Part shown: piece by piece, positions 15,575 to 24,863 of the stretch
Layout: every line of letters starts with the position of its first letter
Position numbering within the stretch: position 1 is the stretch's first letter
DNA from: Burkholderiales bacterium
Lineage (GTDB): Bacteria; Pseudomonadota; Gammaproteobacteria; Burkholderiales; Burkholderiaceae_C
Assembly (NCBI GenBank): GCA_025358485.1
Contig: JANYJJ010000073.1
Coordinates: 1 to 34,705, forward strand
Length of the DNA stretch: 34,705 nt
Reading direction: 5' to 3'
Notes under the pieces: generated by a model
Seen by the model: the letters and a program-made list of their open reading frames with translations, nothing else
What the model was told of the DNA's origin: nothing
Database searches by the model: none
Program-made: the position numbers and the translations under genes

Positions 15575-16896
15575 TCGACATGCCCGTGAAGTCAACTTCA
15601 CCGAGTGACTTGGAGCCCATCGAAAAGGCCAGCCGCGACGAGATCGCCGCGCTTCAATTGCAGCGCCTGCGCGCCACGCTCGCACGTGCTTATGAAAACG
15701 TTGCGCACTACCGTCAGGCGTTTGATGCGGCGGGCGTTCACCCCAGCGACCTCAAGCAGCTCACCGACCTGTCGCGCTTTCCCTTCACCGTGAAAAGCGA
15801 CCTGCGCAACAACTACCCGTTCGGCATGTTTGCGGTGCCGCGCGAGCAGGTCGTGCGCGTGCACGCGTCATCAGGCACCACCGGCAAGCCCACGGTGGTG
15901 GGCTACACCCAAAACGACATCGACACCTGGGCGCATTTGGTGGCGCGCTCCATCCGCGCGGCGGGTGGGCGGCGCGGCGACATCATCCAAATCTCTTATG
16001 GCTACGGCCTGTTCACCGGCGGCTTGGGTGCGCATTACGGCGCTGAAAAATTGGGGTGCACCGTGATCCCGATGTCGGGCGGGCAAACCGAAAAACAGGT
16101 GCAACTGATTTGCGATTTCGAGCCGCGCATCATCATGGTGACGCCGTCTTACATGCAGGTGATCTTGGAAGAATTTGCGCGGCAAGGGCTAGACCCCAAG
16201 CAAAGCTCGGTGCAAATTGGCATCTTCGGTGCCGAGCCCTGGACCGAAGCCATGCGCCTTGAGATTGAAGGCAAGTCCGGCATGGACGCGGTTGACATTT
16301 ACGGCCTGTCTGAAGTCATGGGCCCGGGCGTGGCGAGCGAGTGCATAGAAAGCAAAGACGGCCCCGTGATTTGGGAAGACCACTTTTTGGCCGAGATCAT
16401 CGACCCCGACACAGGTGCCGTCTTGCCGGACGGGTCTGAAGGCGAGTTGGTTTTTACGTCATTGACCAAAGAAGCGCTGCCGATGATTCGCTACCGCACG
16501 CGCGATTTGGCGCGCTTGCTGCCCCCGACCTCGCGCGCTTTTCGGCGCATGAGCAAGATCGTGGGTCGCAGCGACGACATGCTCATCATCCGCGGTGTGA
16601 ACGTGTTCCCGACGCAAATCGAAGAGATCGTGTTGCAGCACGAGCATCTGTCGGGCCAATACCAAATTCACGTCAGCCGCCACGGTTTGTTGGACGAAGT
16701 GGAAGTGCGCTGCGAGCTGCAACCGGCTTCGGCGTTGGCTGGCGAAGCGCAGCGTCGCGAGATTGCGGCATGGGCCCAGCAGCGCATCAAAACCATGGTG
16801 GGCATTTCGACCCGCGTTTTGGTGATGTCGCCCGATTCCATAGAGCGCACGTTGGTAGGCAAAGCCAAGCGCGTGTTTGATCAGCGGCCCAAGTAA
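15565..16896 (+). CDS. paaK: Phenylacetate-CoA ligase
   Basis: PaaK activates phenylacetate with ATP and CoA to phenylacetyl-CoA, the first step of the pathway and the source of the inducer of PaaR. The 443-residue length is normal. The AMP-forming signature [13 protein letters not shown] starts at residue 102. [20 protein letters not shown] (about 149-168), [10 protein letters not shown] (about 247) and [20 protein letters not shown] (about 333-352) are typical of PaaK. The ATG at 15565 lies within the end of paaI; a Met at residue 6 is an alternative. A 25-bp gap with an AAGGAG site follows before paaA. Confidence 0.97.
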   Translation: MPLVDMPVKSTSPSDLEPIEKASRDEIAALQLQRLRATLARAYENVAHYRQAFDAAGVHPSDLKQLTDLSRFPFTVKSDLRNNYPFGMFAVPREQVVRVHASSGTTGKPTVVGYTQNDIDTWAHLVARSIRAAGGRRGDIIQISYGYGLFTGGLGAHYGAEKLGCTVIPMSGGQTEKQVQLICDFEPRIIMVTPSYMQVILEEFARQGLDPKQSSVQIGIFGAEPWTEAMRLEIEGKSGMDAVDIYGLSEVMGPGVASECIESKDGPVIWEDHFLAEIIDPDTGAVLPDGSEGELVFTSLTKEALPMIRYRTRDLARLLPPTSRAFRRMSKIVGRSDDMLIIRGVNVFPTQIEEIVLQHEHLSGQYQIHVSRHGLLDEVEVRCELQPASALAGEAQRREIAAWAQQRIKTMVGISTRVLVMSPDSIERTLVGKAKRVFDQRPK

Positions 16897-16921
16897 AACC
16901 ATTCATTTCAAGGAGCTAGCG

Positions 16922-17935
16922 ATGTACACACAAGCCATGGACAGCATGCCCACCGAGGCAAAACCCACCTTGCGCAGCGCCGAGGAATTGCAATTGCAAC
17001 AACGCTTCGACGCGCGCATCGACGACGGTCAATTCATCGAAGCCAAAGACTGGATGCCCGAGCATTACCGCAAAACCTTGGTACGCCAGATCAGCCAACA
17101 CGCGCACTCCGAGATCGTCGGCATGCTGCCCGAAGGCAACTGGATCAGCCGCGCGCCCACGCTCAAACGCAAGGCCATTTTGTTGGCCAAAGTGCAAGAC
17201 GAAGCCGGTCACGGTTTGTATTTGTACTCGGCCGCTGAGACCTTGGGCACTTCGCGCGACGAGATGTTTGAAGCCCTGCACAGTGGCAGAGCCAAGTACA
17301 GCTCCATCTTCAATTACCCCACCTTGACCTGGGCCGACATCGGCACCGTGGGTTGGTTGGTGGACGGCGCGGCCATCATGAACCAAGTGCCCATTTGCCG
17401 TTGTTCTTACGCGCCGTATGCGCGTGCCATGGTGCGCATCTGCCGCGAAGAAAGTTTTCACCAACGCCAAGGTTTTGACGCGCTGCTGACCATGATGCGC
17501 GGCGGCACCGAAGCGCAAAAAGCCATGGTGCAAGACGCGGTGAACCGCTGGTGGTGGCCGTCCATCATGATGTTCGGCCCGCCGGACGACCAGTCGCCCA
17601 ACTCAGAACAGTCGATGCGTTGGGGCATCAAGCGCGTGTCCAACGACACCTTGCGCCAGAAGTTCATCGACGCCGCAGTTGACCAAGCCAAAGTGCTGGG
17701 CGTGACCTTGCCCGATCCCGATTTGAAGTGGAACGAGCAGCGCCAATCTCACGACTTCGGTGCCATCGATTGGAGCGAATTCTTTAGCGTGGTCGGTGGT
17801 GACGGGCCATGCAATCGTGAGCGCTTGGCGGCTCGCGTGAAGGCGTGGGAAGACGGTGCTTGGGTGCGTGACGCGGCTTCAGCGCATGCTCAAAAACAAG
17901 CTGCCAAAGCCGTTGCACCGAGGCAAGCGGCGTGA
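16922..17935 (+). CDS. paaA: Phenylacetyl-CoA 1,2-epoxidase, catalytic subunit PaaA
   Basis: PaaA is the diiron oxygenase subunit that epoxidises the ring of phenylacetyl-CoA in the PaaABCE complex. The 337-residue protein begins at the ATG with an AAGGAG site upstream; a longer frame from 16877 is the end of paaK. Diiron ligand candidates are visible in DEAGH (Asp93, Glu94, His97) and EESFH (Glu176, Glu177, His180). [20 protein letters not shown] (71-90) and [19 protein letters not shown] are near-invariant PaaA segments. The C-terminal 20 residues are low in complexity. The stop overlaps the GTG of paaB by 4 bp. Confidence 0.97.
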   Translation: MYTQAMDSMPTEAKPTLRSAEELQLQQRFDARIDDGQFIEAKDWMPEHYRKTLVRQISQHAHSEIVGMLPEGNWISRAPTLKRKAILLAKVQDEAGHGLYLYSAAETLGTSRDEMFEALHSGRAKYSSIFNYPTLTWADIGTVGWLVDGAAIMNQVPICRCSYAPYARAMVRICREESFHQRQGFDALLTMMRGGTEAQKAMVQDAVNRWWWPSIMMFGPPDDQSPNSEQSMRWGIKRVSNDTLRQKFIDAAVDQAKVLGVTLPDPDLKWNEQRQSHDFGAIDWSEFFSVVGGDGPCNRERLAARVKAWEDGAWVRDAASAHAQKQAAKAVAPRQAA

Positions 17936-18231
17936 GCAGCGCCACCGTTCAGGCCGAGTGGCCGCTCTGGGAAATATTCGTTCGCACCAAGGCCGGGCTG
18001 GACCACAAACACTGCGGCAGCTTGCATGCGGCGGACGCCAAGATGGCCATCCAACTGGCGCGTGACGTTTACACACGCCGTCAAGAAGGCAGCAGCATTT
18101 GGGCGGTGCCGTCACAGCACATCGTGGCCAGCGACCCCGGCGACAAAGACATGTACTTCGACCCGATGGAAGACAAGGTTTATCGCCACCCCACGTTCTA
18201 CGAGCTGCCGGAATCGGTAGACCACATGTGA
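17932..18231 (+). CDS. paaB: Phenylacetyl-CoA 1,2-epoxidase subunit PaaB
   Basis: PaaB is a small subunit (99 residues here) that bridges PaaA-PaaC units in the epoxidase. It opens with a GTG that overlaps the end of paaA by 4 bp. Characteristic segments are [20 protein letters not shown] (about 10-29), [22 protein letters not shown] and [15 protein letters not shown]. It has no cofactor motif, as expected. The stop overlaps the paaC ATG by one base, giving tight coupling of the subunits. Confidence 0.97.
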   Translation: MSSATVQAEWPLWEIFVRTKAGLDHKHCGSLHAADAKMAIQLARDVYTRRQEGSSIWAVPSQHIVASDPGDKDMYFDPMEDKVYRHPTFYELPESVDHM

Positions 18232-19025
18232 TGACAGCATCCATCCAAATCCAGCGCACGCTCGAGGTCCAATACCTGCTGCGCATCGGTGACACCTGCC
18301 TCATCTTGGGCCAGCGTTTGGCCGAGTGGTGTGGTCATGGCCCGGTGCTGGAAGAAGACATCGCCCTGACCAACATGGCGCTGGATTTGGTGGGTCAAGC
18401 GCGCGCGGTGTTGACACACGCAGGTCAGCTGAGCGCCGCAAAACATGACGAAGACCAGCTCGCATTTCTGCGTGACGAGCGCGACTTTTTCAACGTCACC
18501 ATGGTCGAGCTGCCCGGCGGCCCGAAAGACAGTGATCACAGTGACTTCGCTTTCACGGTTCTGCGAAACGCCATGGTGGCCACGCTGCTCAAGCTGCTGT
18601 GGACGCGTTTGATCGACAGCAAAGACAGCGAATTGGCAGGCATTGCAGGCAAGGCCGTGAAGGAAGCGCGCTACCACCAACAGCACGCTGCTGATTGGGT
18701 GGTGCGCTTGGGCGACGGCACGCCAGAGTCGCGTCGCCGCATGGTGGCTGCGCTTGAAAAATTGTGGCGCTACAGCGAAGAATGGTTTGTGGTGGACGCG
18801 GTGGACGAGCACGCGTTTGCCAGCGGTTTGGGCCCACGCTGGGCCGATGTGCGCGCCGATTGGAAGGCCGAGATGGCCGATATTTTGGAAGACGCCACCC
18901 TCACCGCGCCGCCTGCGTCCCCTTTTCGCAGCACCGGCAAAAACGGCCAGCACAGCGAGCACATGGGTTTCATTTTGGCGACCATGCAGTCGCTGCCACG
19001 CAGCTATCCGGGTGGTGTGTGGTGA
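18231..19025 (+). CDS. paaC: Phenylacetyl-CoA 1,2-epoxidase structural subunit PaaC
   Basis: PaaC is a ferritin-like helical subunit that supports PaaA but does not itself bind the diiron centre in known complexes. The frame is open from 18099, but the ATG at 18231, which overlaps the paaB stop in TGATG, gives the normal 264 residues. Landmarks are RIGDTCLILGQRLAEWCGHGP (about 18-38, shortened here), EDIALTNMALDLVGQAR and ARYHQQHAADWVVRLGDGT. GFILATMQSLPRSYPGGVW closes the protein. The stop overlaps the GTG of paaD by 4 bp. Confidence 0.96.
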   Translation: MTASIQIQRTLEVQYLLRIGDTCLILGQRLAEWCGHGPVLEEDIALTNMALDLVGQARAVLTHAGQLSAAKHDEDQLAFLRDERDFFNVTMVELPGGPKDSDHSDFAFTVLRNAMVATLLKLLWTRLIDSKDSELAGIAGKAVKEARYHQQHAADWVVRLGDGTPESRRRMVAALEKLWRYSEEWFVVDAVDEHAFASGLGPRWADVRADWKAEMADILEDATLTAPPASPFRSTGKNGQHSEHMGFILATMQSLPRSYPGGVW

Positions 19026-19549
19026 GCACTCAAAACGCAGCGCAAAGCGAACGCGTCAAGCAAGCCTGGGCTGTGTTGTCCACCGTGCTTGACCCTGAAG
19101 TGCCTGCGCTGTCGGTGCGAGATTTGGGCATCGTGCGCGATGTGTTGATCGACGAGCAGGGCATGGAAATCATCCTCACACCCACTTATTCCGGCTGCCC
19201 CGCGACCGAGGTGATAGAGCAAGACGTGCTCGCTGCCATCGCCGCCGCAGGCTTGGGCGCTGCCCGTGTGACCCTGCGCCGCGCGCCCGCGTGGACAACA
19301 GACTGGATCAGCGAAGACGGCAAACGCAAGCTTTTCGACTACGGCATCGCGCCACCCGGCCCGGTGCTGGACGGCGGCGCGGTGCCCATCCGTTTCATGG
19401 CCCGTCAGGCTCAGCTTGAACGCTTGACCTGCCCCCAATGCAAAAGTCAAAACACCGAACGATTGTCAGCCTTTGGGGCCACCGCTTGCAAGGCGCTGTA
19501 CCGCTGCTTGGCTTGCAAAGAACCGTTTGAGCACTTCAAGCCGATTTGA
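19022..19549 (+). CDS. paaD: Phenylacetate pathway FeS maturation protein PaaD
   Basis: PaaD is a DUF59/MIP18-type protein thought to help assemble the iron-sulfur cluster of the PaaE reductase or the diiron centre. The 175-residue chain starts at a GTG overlapping paaC. The DUF59 domain covers about 11-90, with DPEVPALSVRDLGIVRD (24-40) and SGCPATEVIEQDV with Cys59. The C-terminal zinc-ribbon-like part has Cys137, Cys140, Cys162 and Cys165 (plus Cys156) and ends CLACKEPFEHFKPI. The frame upstream is the paaC region in another frame, so the longer open frame is not used. Confidence 0.95.
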   Translation: MSTQNAAQSERVKQAWAVLSTVLDPEVPALSVRDLGIVRDVLIDEQGMEIILTPTYSGCPATEVIEQDVLAAIAAAGLGAARVTLRRAPAWTTDWISEDGKRKLFDYGIAPPGPVLDGGAVPIRFMARQAQLERLTCPQCKSQNTERLSAFGATACKALYRCLACKEPFEHFKPI

Positions 19550-19560
19550 CTGCGCGGTTC

Positions 19561-20658
19561 ATGGACATCACCTTTCATCCCCTCACCGTTCTAAGCGTCC
19601 AGAGCGACACCGCCGAGGCCGTGATCGTCACCTTCGATGTGCCTGCAGCGCTGCGCGGCAGTTTTGGTTTCACGCAAGGTCAGTACCTCACGCTGCGCAA
19701 AACCATAGACGGCGCAGACCTGCGTCGTTCGTATTCCATTTGCGCGGGCGTGGACGACGGCGAGCTGCGCGTGGGTGTGCGCAAGGTCAAGGGCGGTGTA
19801 TTTTCCAATTGGATCAACCAGCACCTTCAGGTTGGTGACAGCATCGGCGTGATGGCACCGCAAGGTCGCTTTTTCGTGCCCTTGGCTGCAGCACTCAAGC
19901 GGCACCACGTGGGCATTGCCGGTGGCAGCGGCATCACGCCCATTCTGTCGATCATGAAGACGGTGCTGGCACGCGAGCCGCTTAGTCAGTTCACGCTGAT
20001 TTACGGCAACCGCTTGTTGAAGTCGACCATGTTCAAAGAGGAATTGGAAGACCTCAAAAACCGCTACCTCACGCGCTTGTCACTGCACCACGTGTTCAGC
20101 GACGAGCACACCGATTCGCCTTTGAACATGGGCGTGATGAACCGCGACAAGCTGGCCGAGTTTTTGAAATCTGTGGTGCCTGCGTCGCAGATCGACGAGG
20201 TCTACATCTGCGGCCCGTTTCAAATGAACGACGAGGCCGAGGCGGCATTGACCGCCATGAAGGTGCCGCAGGAGCGCATCCACATAGAGCGGTTTGGGGT
20301 TCAACTTGCGGGCGCGGTTGCAGGTGCGACGCAGGTTGGCGCGGTTGTCCACGAAGCCAAACCTGGCGATGCCGACACCGCACGCATCACGCTGATACGC
20401 GACGGCCTGCAGCGCGAGTTTGGCTACAGCAAAGACCAGCCCAGCATCTTGGACGCAGCCACCGCTGCCGGTGTGGAAGTGCCGTTTTCCTGCACCTCGG
20501 GGGTGTGCGGAACGTGCCGCGCCAAGTGCATGCAAGGGGAAGTGCGCATGGAGCGCAACTTCGCACTCGACAAGGCGGAAGTCGCCGCTGGCTTTGTGTT
20601 GACCTGCCAAGCGCATCCGCTCACCGACAAAGTGGTGCTGTCGTTCGACGAGCGCTGA
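19561..20658 (+). CDS. paaE: Phenylacetyl-CoA 1,2-epoxidase reductase PaaE
   Basis: PaaE carries electrons from NADPH through FAD and a 2Fe-2S cluster to PaaA. The 365 residues show an FAD domain with RSYSI (56-60), a nucleotide domain with GGSGITP (121-127) and CGPF (217-220), and a plant-type ferredoxin domain with Cys311, Cys316, Cys319 and Cys349. The ATG at 19561 gives MDITFHPLTV, which fits the family start. A TTG at 19546 that overlaps the paaD stop would add five residues and cannot be excluded. A linker of about 30 residues (245-275) separates the reductase and ferredoxin parts. Confidence 0.96.
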   Translation: MDITFHPLTVLSVQSDTAEAVIVTFDVPAALRGSFGFTQGQYLTLRKTIDGADLRRSYSICAGVDDGELRVGVRKVKGGVFSNWINQHLQVGDSIGVMAPQGRFFVPLAAALKRHHVGIAGGSGITPILSIMKTVLAREPLSQFTLIYGNRLLKSTMFKEELEDLKNRYLTRLSLHHVFSDEHTDSPLNMGVMNRDKLAEFLKSVVPASQIDEVYICGPFQMNDEAEAALTAMKVPQERIHIERFGVQLAGAVAGATQVGAVVHEAKPGDADTARITLIRDGLQREFGYSKDQPSILDAATAAGVEVPFSCTSGVCGTCRAKCMQGEVRMERNFALDKAEVAAGFVLTCQAHPLTDKVVLSFDER

Positions 20659-20700
20659 ATTCTGTTCACCGATCACCGACCACAGATCACCCACAACAGC

Positions 20701-21333
20701 ATGTCCCGAAGCCGCGCCACCACGTTCGACGACCAGCAAGCCATGATCTTGAATCACGCCGCGCAACTGTTTGCGCAGCGCGGCTACATGGCCACGTCGA
20801 TGAACCAGGTGGCCGAGGCTTGCAGCTTGTCCAAGGCCACGCTGTACCACTACCACCGCGACAAATATGGTCTGTTGGTGAGCATTGCAGAAGGTCACGT
20901 CACGCGTTTGCATGAATTGGTGGTGGACGTGATGGCGCAAAAACTGAAGCCCGATGCGCGCCTTCGCGAGCTGATCCGTCGCATCGTCAGCGAGTACGCC
21001 GACGCGCAAAACGCGCACCGCGTGCTGACCGAAGACGTGAAGTTTTTAGAGCCTGCCGACCGCGAACGCGTGCTGGGCCGCGAGCGCGATGTGGTGGCCG
21101 GTTTTGCGCGCGCCGTAGCGGACGCTTATCCGCAAGCAGGTGCGGCGCAACTCAGCAAACCCCTGAGCATGTTGTTGTTTGGAATGATCAACTGGTTGTT
21201 CACTTGGATGAAACCGAGCGGCGCTTTGACTCACGAAGCCATGGCCGACATCGTGGCGGATTTGTTTTCGGGCGGTGTACCGAAAGTGCAAAGCGCAGTG
21301 CAGCAAGCGCAGAGCGTGGCGGCCTCAAAATAA
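20701..21333 (+). CDS. paaR: TetR family repressor PaaR
   Basis: This 210-residue regulator has a TetR DNA-binding domain at about residues 10-60: AAQLFAQRGYMATSMNQVAEACSLSKATLYHYHRDK spans the helices, split here for reading. The ligand-binding helical domain follows. It sits 42 bp after paaE in the same direction. In betaproteobacteria the paa genes are controlled by a TetR-type PaaR that responds to phenylacetyl-CoA, and the palindrome before paaG fits its site. Being inside the operon, it would be controlled by its own product through read-through. The name rests on context and family, not on direct comparison. Confidence 0.9.
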   Translation: MSRSRATTFDDQQAMILNHAAQLFAQRGYMATSMNQVAEACSLSKATLYHYHRDKYGLLVSIAEGHVTRLHELVVDVMAQKLKPDARLRELIRRIVSEYADAQNAHRVLTEDVKFLEPADRERVLGRERDVVAGFARAVADAYPQAGAAQLSKPLSMLLFGMINWLFTWMKPSGALTHEAMADIVADLFSGGVPKVQSAVQQAQSVAASK

Positions 21334-21375
21334 GTAGCTTTTTTCTTTGACCTTTTTAACCCTCAGGAGACTTCG

Positions 21376-22548
21376 ATGAATCTGAAAAACTTGAGCGCCA
21401 CCCCACTGGGTGCCGCCGTTTTGCTCGCTGTCAGCGCCACCTTTGCTGCCACGTCGGCGCACGCGGACATCAACGTCGGCGTCACCGTATCGGCCACAGG
21501 GCCTGCGGCGTCGCTGGGCATTCCTGAGAAGAACACCATCACGCTGATGCCCAAAATCATCGCCGGGCAGAAGATCAACTACATCGTTCTCGATGACGCT
21601 TCCGACACCACGGCAGCCGTCAGCAATGCGCGCAAGCTCATCACCGAAAGCAAGGTCGATGTGATCATTGGTTCGACCACCACGCCCAACTCGCTGGCGA
21701 TGATTGACGTGGTGTCGGAGTCGCAAACACCGATGATTTCCATGGCCGCCAGTGCCCGCATCGTCGAGCCTGTGGATGCCAAAAAACGCTGGGTTTTCAA
21801 GACGCCGCAAAACGACATCATGATGTCGCTGGCCATCGCCGAACACATGGCCAGCAACGGCATCAAGACGGTGGCTTTCATCGGTTTTGCCGACGCGTAT
21901 GGCGAAGGCTGGTTCAATGAATTTGGCAAAGCCGCTGGCTTAAAGCGCTTGAACGTGGTGGCCAACGAGCGCTTCGCGCGCAACGACACCTCGGTGACCG
22001 GCCAAACCCTGAAGCTCATGGCCGCCAACGCCGATGCGGTTTTGATTGCGGGTTCAGGCACACCGGCCGCATTGCCGCAAAAAACGCTGCGTGAACGCGG
22101 CTACACCGGCAAGATTTACCAAACCCACGGTGTGGCGAATGCCGACTTCTTGCGCGTGGGTGGCAAAGACGTTGAGGGCACTTTCCTGCCCAGCGGCCCG
22201 GTGTTGGTGGCCGATCAGTTGACAGCCTCGAACCCGGTGAAGAAGTCGGCTTCATCCTATGTGGCGGCCTACGAGGCAGCTTTCGGCAAAGGCACGGTAT
22301 CGACCTTCGGCGGCCACGCTTGGGACGCTGGTTTGTTGTTGACGGCCGCCGTTCCCGTGGCGCTGAAGACTGCTCAGCCTGGCACGCCCGCCTTCCGTGC
22401 TGCGCTGCGTGACGCGATTGAACAAGTCAAAGAACTGCCGGGCGCACACGGCATTTTCAACATGTCACCCACCGACCATTTGGGGTTGGATCAACGCGCT
22501 CGCGTGATGGTGAAGATCGAGAACGGCACTTGGAAATATCAGCCTTGA
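21376..22548 (+). CDS. ABC transporter substrate-binding protein, LivK-like
   Basis: This 390-residue periplasmic binding protein of the branched-chain amino acid/aromatic acid type has a signal peptide (LLAVSATFAATSAHA, cleavage near residue 31). It starts at an ATG with AGGAG 7 bases upstream. The type I fold is evident in INVGVTVSATGPAASLG (about 33-49), VDVIIGSTTTPNS and IKTVAFIGFADAYGEGW. The partner permease and ATPase genes are not in the window. Position between paaR and paaZ suggests that it brings in phenylacetate or a related aromatic acid. That is inference from context; ligand specificity cannot be seen. Confidence 0.9.
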   Translation: MNLKNLSATPLGAAVLLAVSATFAATSAHADINVGVTVSATGPAASLGIPEKNTITLMPKIIAGQKINYIVLDDASDTTAAVSNARKLITESKVDVIIGSTTTPNSLAMIDVVSESQTPMISMAASARIVEPVDAKKRWVFKTPQNDIMMSLAIAEHMASNGIKTVAFIGFADAYGEGWFNEFGKAAGLKRLNVVANERFARNDTSVTGQTLKLMAANADAVLIAGSGTPAALPQKTLRERGYTGKIYQTHGVANADFLRVGGKDVEGTFLPSGPVLVADQLTASNPVKKSASSYVAAYEAAFGKGTVSTFGGHAWDAGLLLTAAVPVALKTAQPGTPAFRAALRDAIEQVKELPGAHGIFNMSPTDHLGLDQRARVMVKIENGTWKYQP

Positions 22549-22633
22549 TGCACACGGTTTAGATTCGCGGCTCCGCGTTCTCCTCACCTCCGTTCGTGTA
22601 TCTGAACAACCCACTTGAAATTCAGGAGCCACC

Positions 22634-24685
22634 ATGCCCGCCACACTTCAAAGCTACATCGCTGGTCAGTGGGTTGGCAAGCAAGGCGCACAAACACTGC
22701 GCAGCGCCATCAACGGAGCGCCAGTGGCGCACACGCACGCTGAAGCCATCGACTTCGAGCACGCCGTTCACCACGCGCGCAAAGTTGGCTTGACCAACTT
22801 GATGAAACTTGACTTTCAGCAGCGCGCCGAGCGCCTCAAAGCGCTGGCCAAATACTTGGGTGAGCACAAAGAAAGTTTGTACGCCGTGTCGGCCCACACC
22901 GGTGCAACGCGCGCCGACAGTTGGGTGGACATTGAAGGCGGCGCCGGCACGCTGTTTGCCTACTCGGGCATCGGCAGCAACGAATTGCCGTCGGGCAATC
23001 TGGTGCACGAAGGTCCCGCGCTGCCTTTGGGTAAAAAGGGCGGCTTCTCAGGCACGCACATTTTGGTTCCGCGCGGTGGCGTGGCGGTGCACATCAACGC
23101 TTTCAACTTTCCGGTGTGGGGGCTGTTGGAAAAGTTCGCGCCCAGCTTTTTGGCCGGCATGCCCTGCATCGGCAAGCCCGCGACCAGCACCAGTTATTTG
23201 ACCGAGGCGGCCGTGCGCCTCATCGTGCAATCGGGCATCTTGCCCGAGGGCAGTTTGCAGTTGGTAATAGGCAGCACCGGTGATTTGCTTGACCGTTTGC
23301 AAGGCTGCGACGTGGTCACTTTCACCGGCTCGGCCGACACCGCCGCCATGCTGCGAGTGCACCCGAATGTGGTGCGCCAGTCGATCCCGTTCAACGCTGA
23401 GGCCGACTCGCTGAACTGCGCCATCTTGGCTGCGGATGTCACGCCGGACATGGAGGAGTTCGACCTCTTCGTCAAAGAAGTGGCGCGCGAAATGACGGTG
23501 AAGGCCGGTCAAAAGTGCACCGCCATACGCCGCGCCATCGTGCCGCGCCAACACATGGCAGCGGTGGCCGAGAAGCTGCGGGTGCGCTTGAGCAAAACGG
23601 TGGTGGGTGACCCGTCGGTTGAAGGTGTGCGCATGGGCGCGTTGGCTTCGCATGCGCAGCAAGCCGACGTGGCCGAGCGCGTGACCATGCTGTTGAAGGC
23701 GGGCACCACTCAAGTGTTTGGTGCCAGCGACGGCTTCGCGCCGCAGGGCGTGGGCGTCAGCGAAGGCGCGTTTTTTGCACCGACTTTGCTGATGTGCGAC
23801 AAGCCGTTTGAAGTGGATGCGGTGCACGACGTTGAAGCCTTCGGGCCTGTCAGCACCTTGATGGCTTACGACGATGTGGACGAGGCGATAGCCCTGGCCG
23901 CACGCGGCAAAGGCAGCTTGGTTGCCACCTTGGTCACTCGGGACGTGCAAACGGCGGCGCGCGTGATTCCAGCGGTGGCCGCGTGGCATGGTCGCTTGCA
24001 CATTTTGGAGCGCGAAGCGGCGGTGGAGTCAACGGGCCACGGTTCACCCTTGCCGTTTTTAAAGCACGGCGGCCCCGGCCGTGCGGGTGGCGGCGAAGAG
24101 TTGGGCGGGCTGCGCGCAGTCAAACATTACTTGCAGCGCGCCGCCGTTCAAGGCTCACCCAGCATGTTGGCGGCAGTGACGGGTGAGCACGTGCGCGGTG
24201 CGGCAGTGCGCGACACACCGGCACACCCGTTTCGCAGCCACTTTGAAGACTTGCAAATTGGCGACTCGCTGCTCACACATCGCCGCACCGTGACCGAGGC
24301 CGACTTGGTGGCCTTCGGCGGCATCTCGGGCGACTATTTCTACATGCACTTCGACGACATCGCGGCCAAGAAATCGGCCTTCGGCAAGCGCATCGCGCAT
24401 GGCTACTTTGTGTTGTCGGCGGCGGCCGGTTTGTTTGTTTCGCCCGCGCCGGGACCCGTGTTGGCCAACTACGGTTTGGACAGCCTGCGCTTTGTGAAAC
24501 CCGTGGGCATAGGTGACACCATCCAAGCCCGCATCACCGCCAAACGCAAAACCGACCGCAACAAGAAAGACGCCAACGGCGTGGGCCAAGGCGTGGTGGC
24601 GTGGGATGTTGAAGTGACCAATCAGTTGGGTGAAGTGGTCGCGAGCTACGACATCTTGACGCTGGTCGCGAAGCGCGCGGCTTAA
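22634..24685 (+). CDS. paaZ: Bifunctional ring-opening enzyme PaaZ (oxepin-CoA hydrolase / aldehyde dehydrogenase)
   Basis: PaaZ opens oxepin-CoA with a MaoC-type hydratase domain and oxidises the resulting aldehyde with an NADP-dependent aldehyde dehydrogenase domain. The 683 residues match the E. coli size (681). The dehydrogenase part (about 1-520) has Glu256 in FNAEADSLN and the nucleophile Cys295 in AGQKCTAIRR, the same numbers as in E. coli. The MaoC part (about 530-683) has Asp567 in GDYFYMHFDD and His589 in RIAHGYFV. The ATG has AGGAG 6 bases before it. It lies 85 bp after the binding-protein gene and ends before a set of hairpin repeats. Confidence 0.97.
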   Translation: MPATLQSYIAGQWVGKQGAQTLRSAINGAPVAHTHAEAIDFEHAVHHARKVGLTNLMKLDFQQRAERLKALAKYLGEHKESLYAVSAHTGATRADSWVDIEGGAGTLFAYSGIGSNELPSGNLVHEGPALPLGKKGGFSGTHILVPRGGVAVHINAFNFPVWGLLEKFAPSFLAGMPCIGKPATSTSYLTEAAVRLIVQSGILPEGSLQLVIGSTGDLLDRLQGCDVVTFTGSADTAAMLRVHPNVVRQSIPFNAEADSLNCAILAADVTPDMEEFDLFVKEVAREMTVKAGQKCTAIRRAIVPRQHMAAVAEKLRVRLSKTVVGDPSVEGVRMGALASHAQQADVAERVTMLLKAGTTQVFGASDGFAPQGVGVSEGAFFAPTLLMCDKPFEVDAVHDVEAFGPVSTLMAYDDVDEAIALAARGKGSLVATLVTRDVQTAARVIPAVAAWHGRLHILEREAAVESTGHGSPLPFLKHGGPGRAGGGEELGGLRAVKHYLQRAAVQGSPSMLAAVTGEHVRGAAVRDTPAHPFRSHFEDLQIGDSLLTHRRTVTEADLVAFGGISGDYFYMHFDDIAAKKSAFGKRIAHGYFVLSAAAGLFVSPAPGPVLANYGLDSLRFVKPVGIGDTIQARITAKRKTDRNKKDANGVGQGVVAWDVEVTNQLGEVVASYDILTLVAKRAA

Positions 24686-24704
24686 CGCCCTGCCCGTAAA
24701 GACT

Positions 24705-24820
24705 CCCTCCCCCTCGACGGGGGAGGGTAGGGGAGGAGGTGAATTCTTTGAACACAAGCCGTCTCACTGATGAGTTTTCACCTCTCCCCAACCCTCCCCG
24801 TCGAGGGGAGGGGGCAATAC
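24705..24820. repeat. Pair of GC-rich hairpin repeats after paaZ
   Basis: The first hairpin pairs CCCTCCCCC (24705-24713) with GGGGGAGGG (24719-24727), loop TCGAC, just 19 bp after the paaZ stop. The second pairs CCCTCCCC (24792-24799) with GGGGAGGG (24805-24812). Bases 24774-24820 are the exact reverse complement of 9392-9438 over 47 bp. The first hairpin may also slow transcription beyond paaZ, although no U-tract follows. Confidence 0.9.
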
Positions 24821-24863
24821 ATTCACTGCCCGTCAAGGGGAGCACCGCATTCGAACGGCCAAT

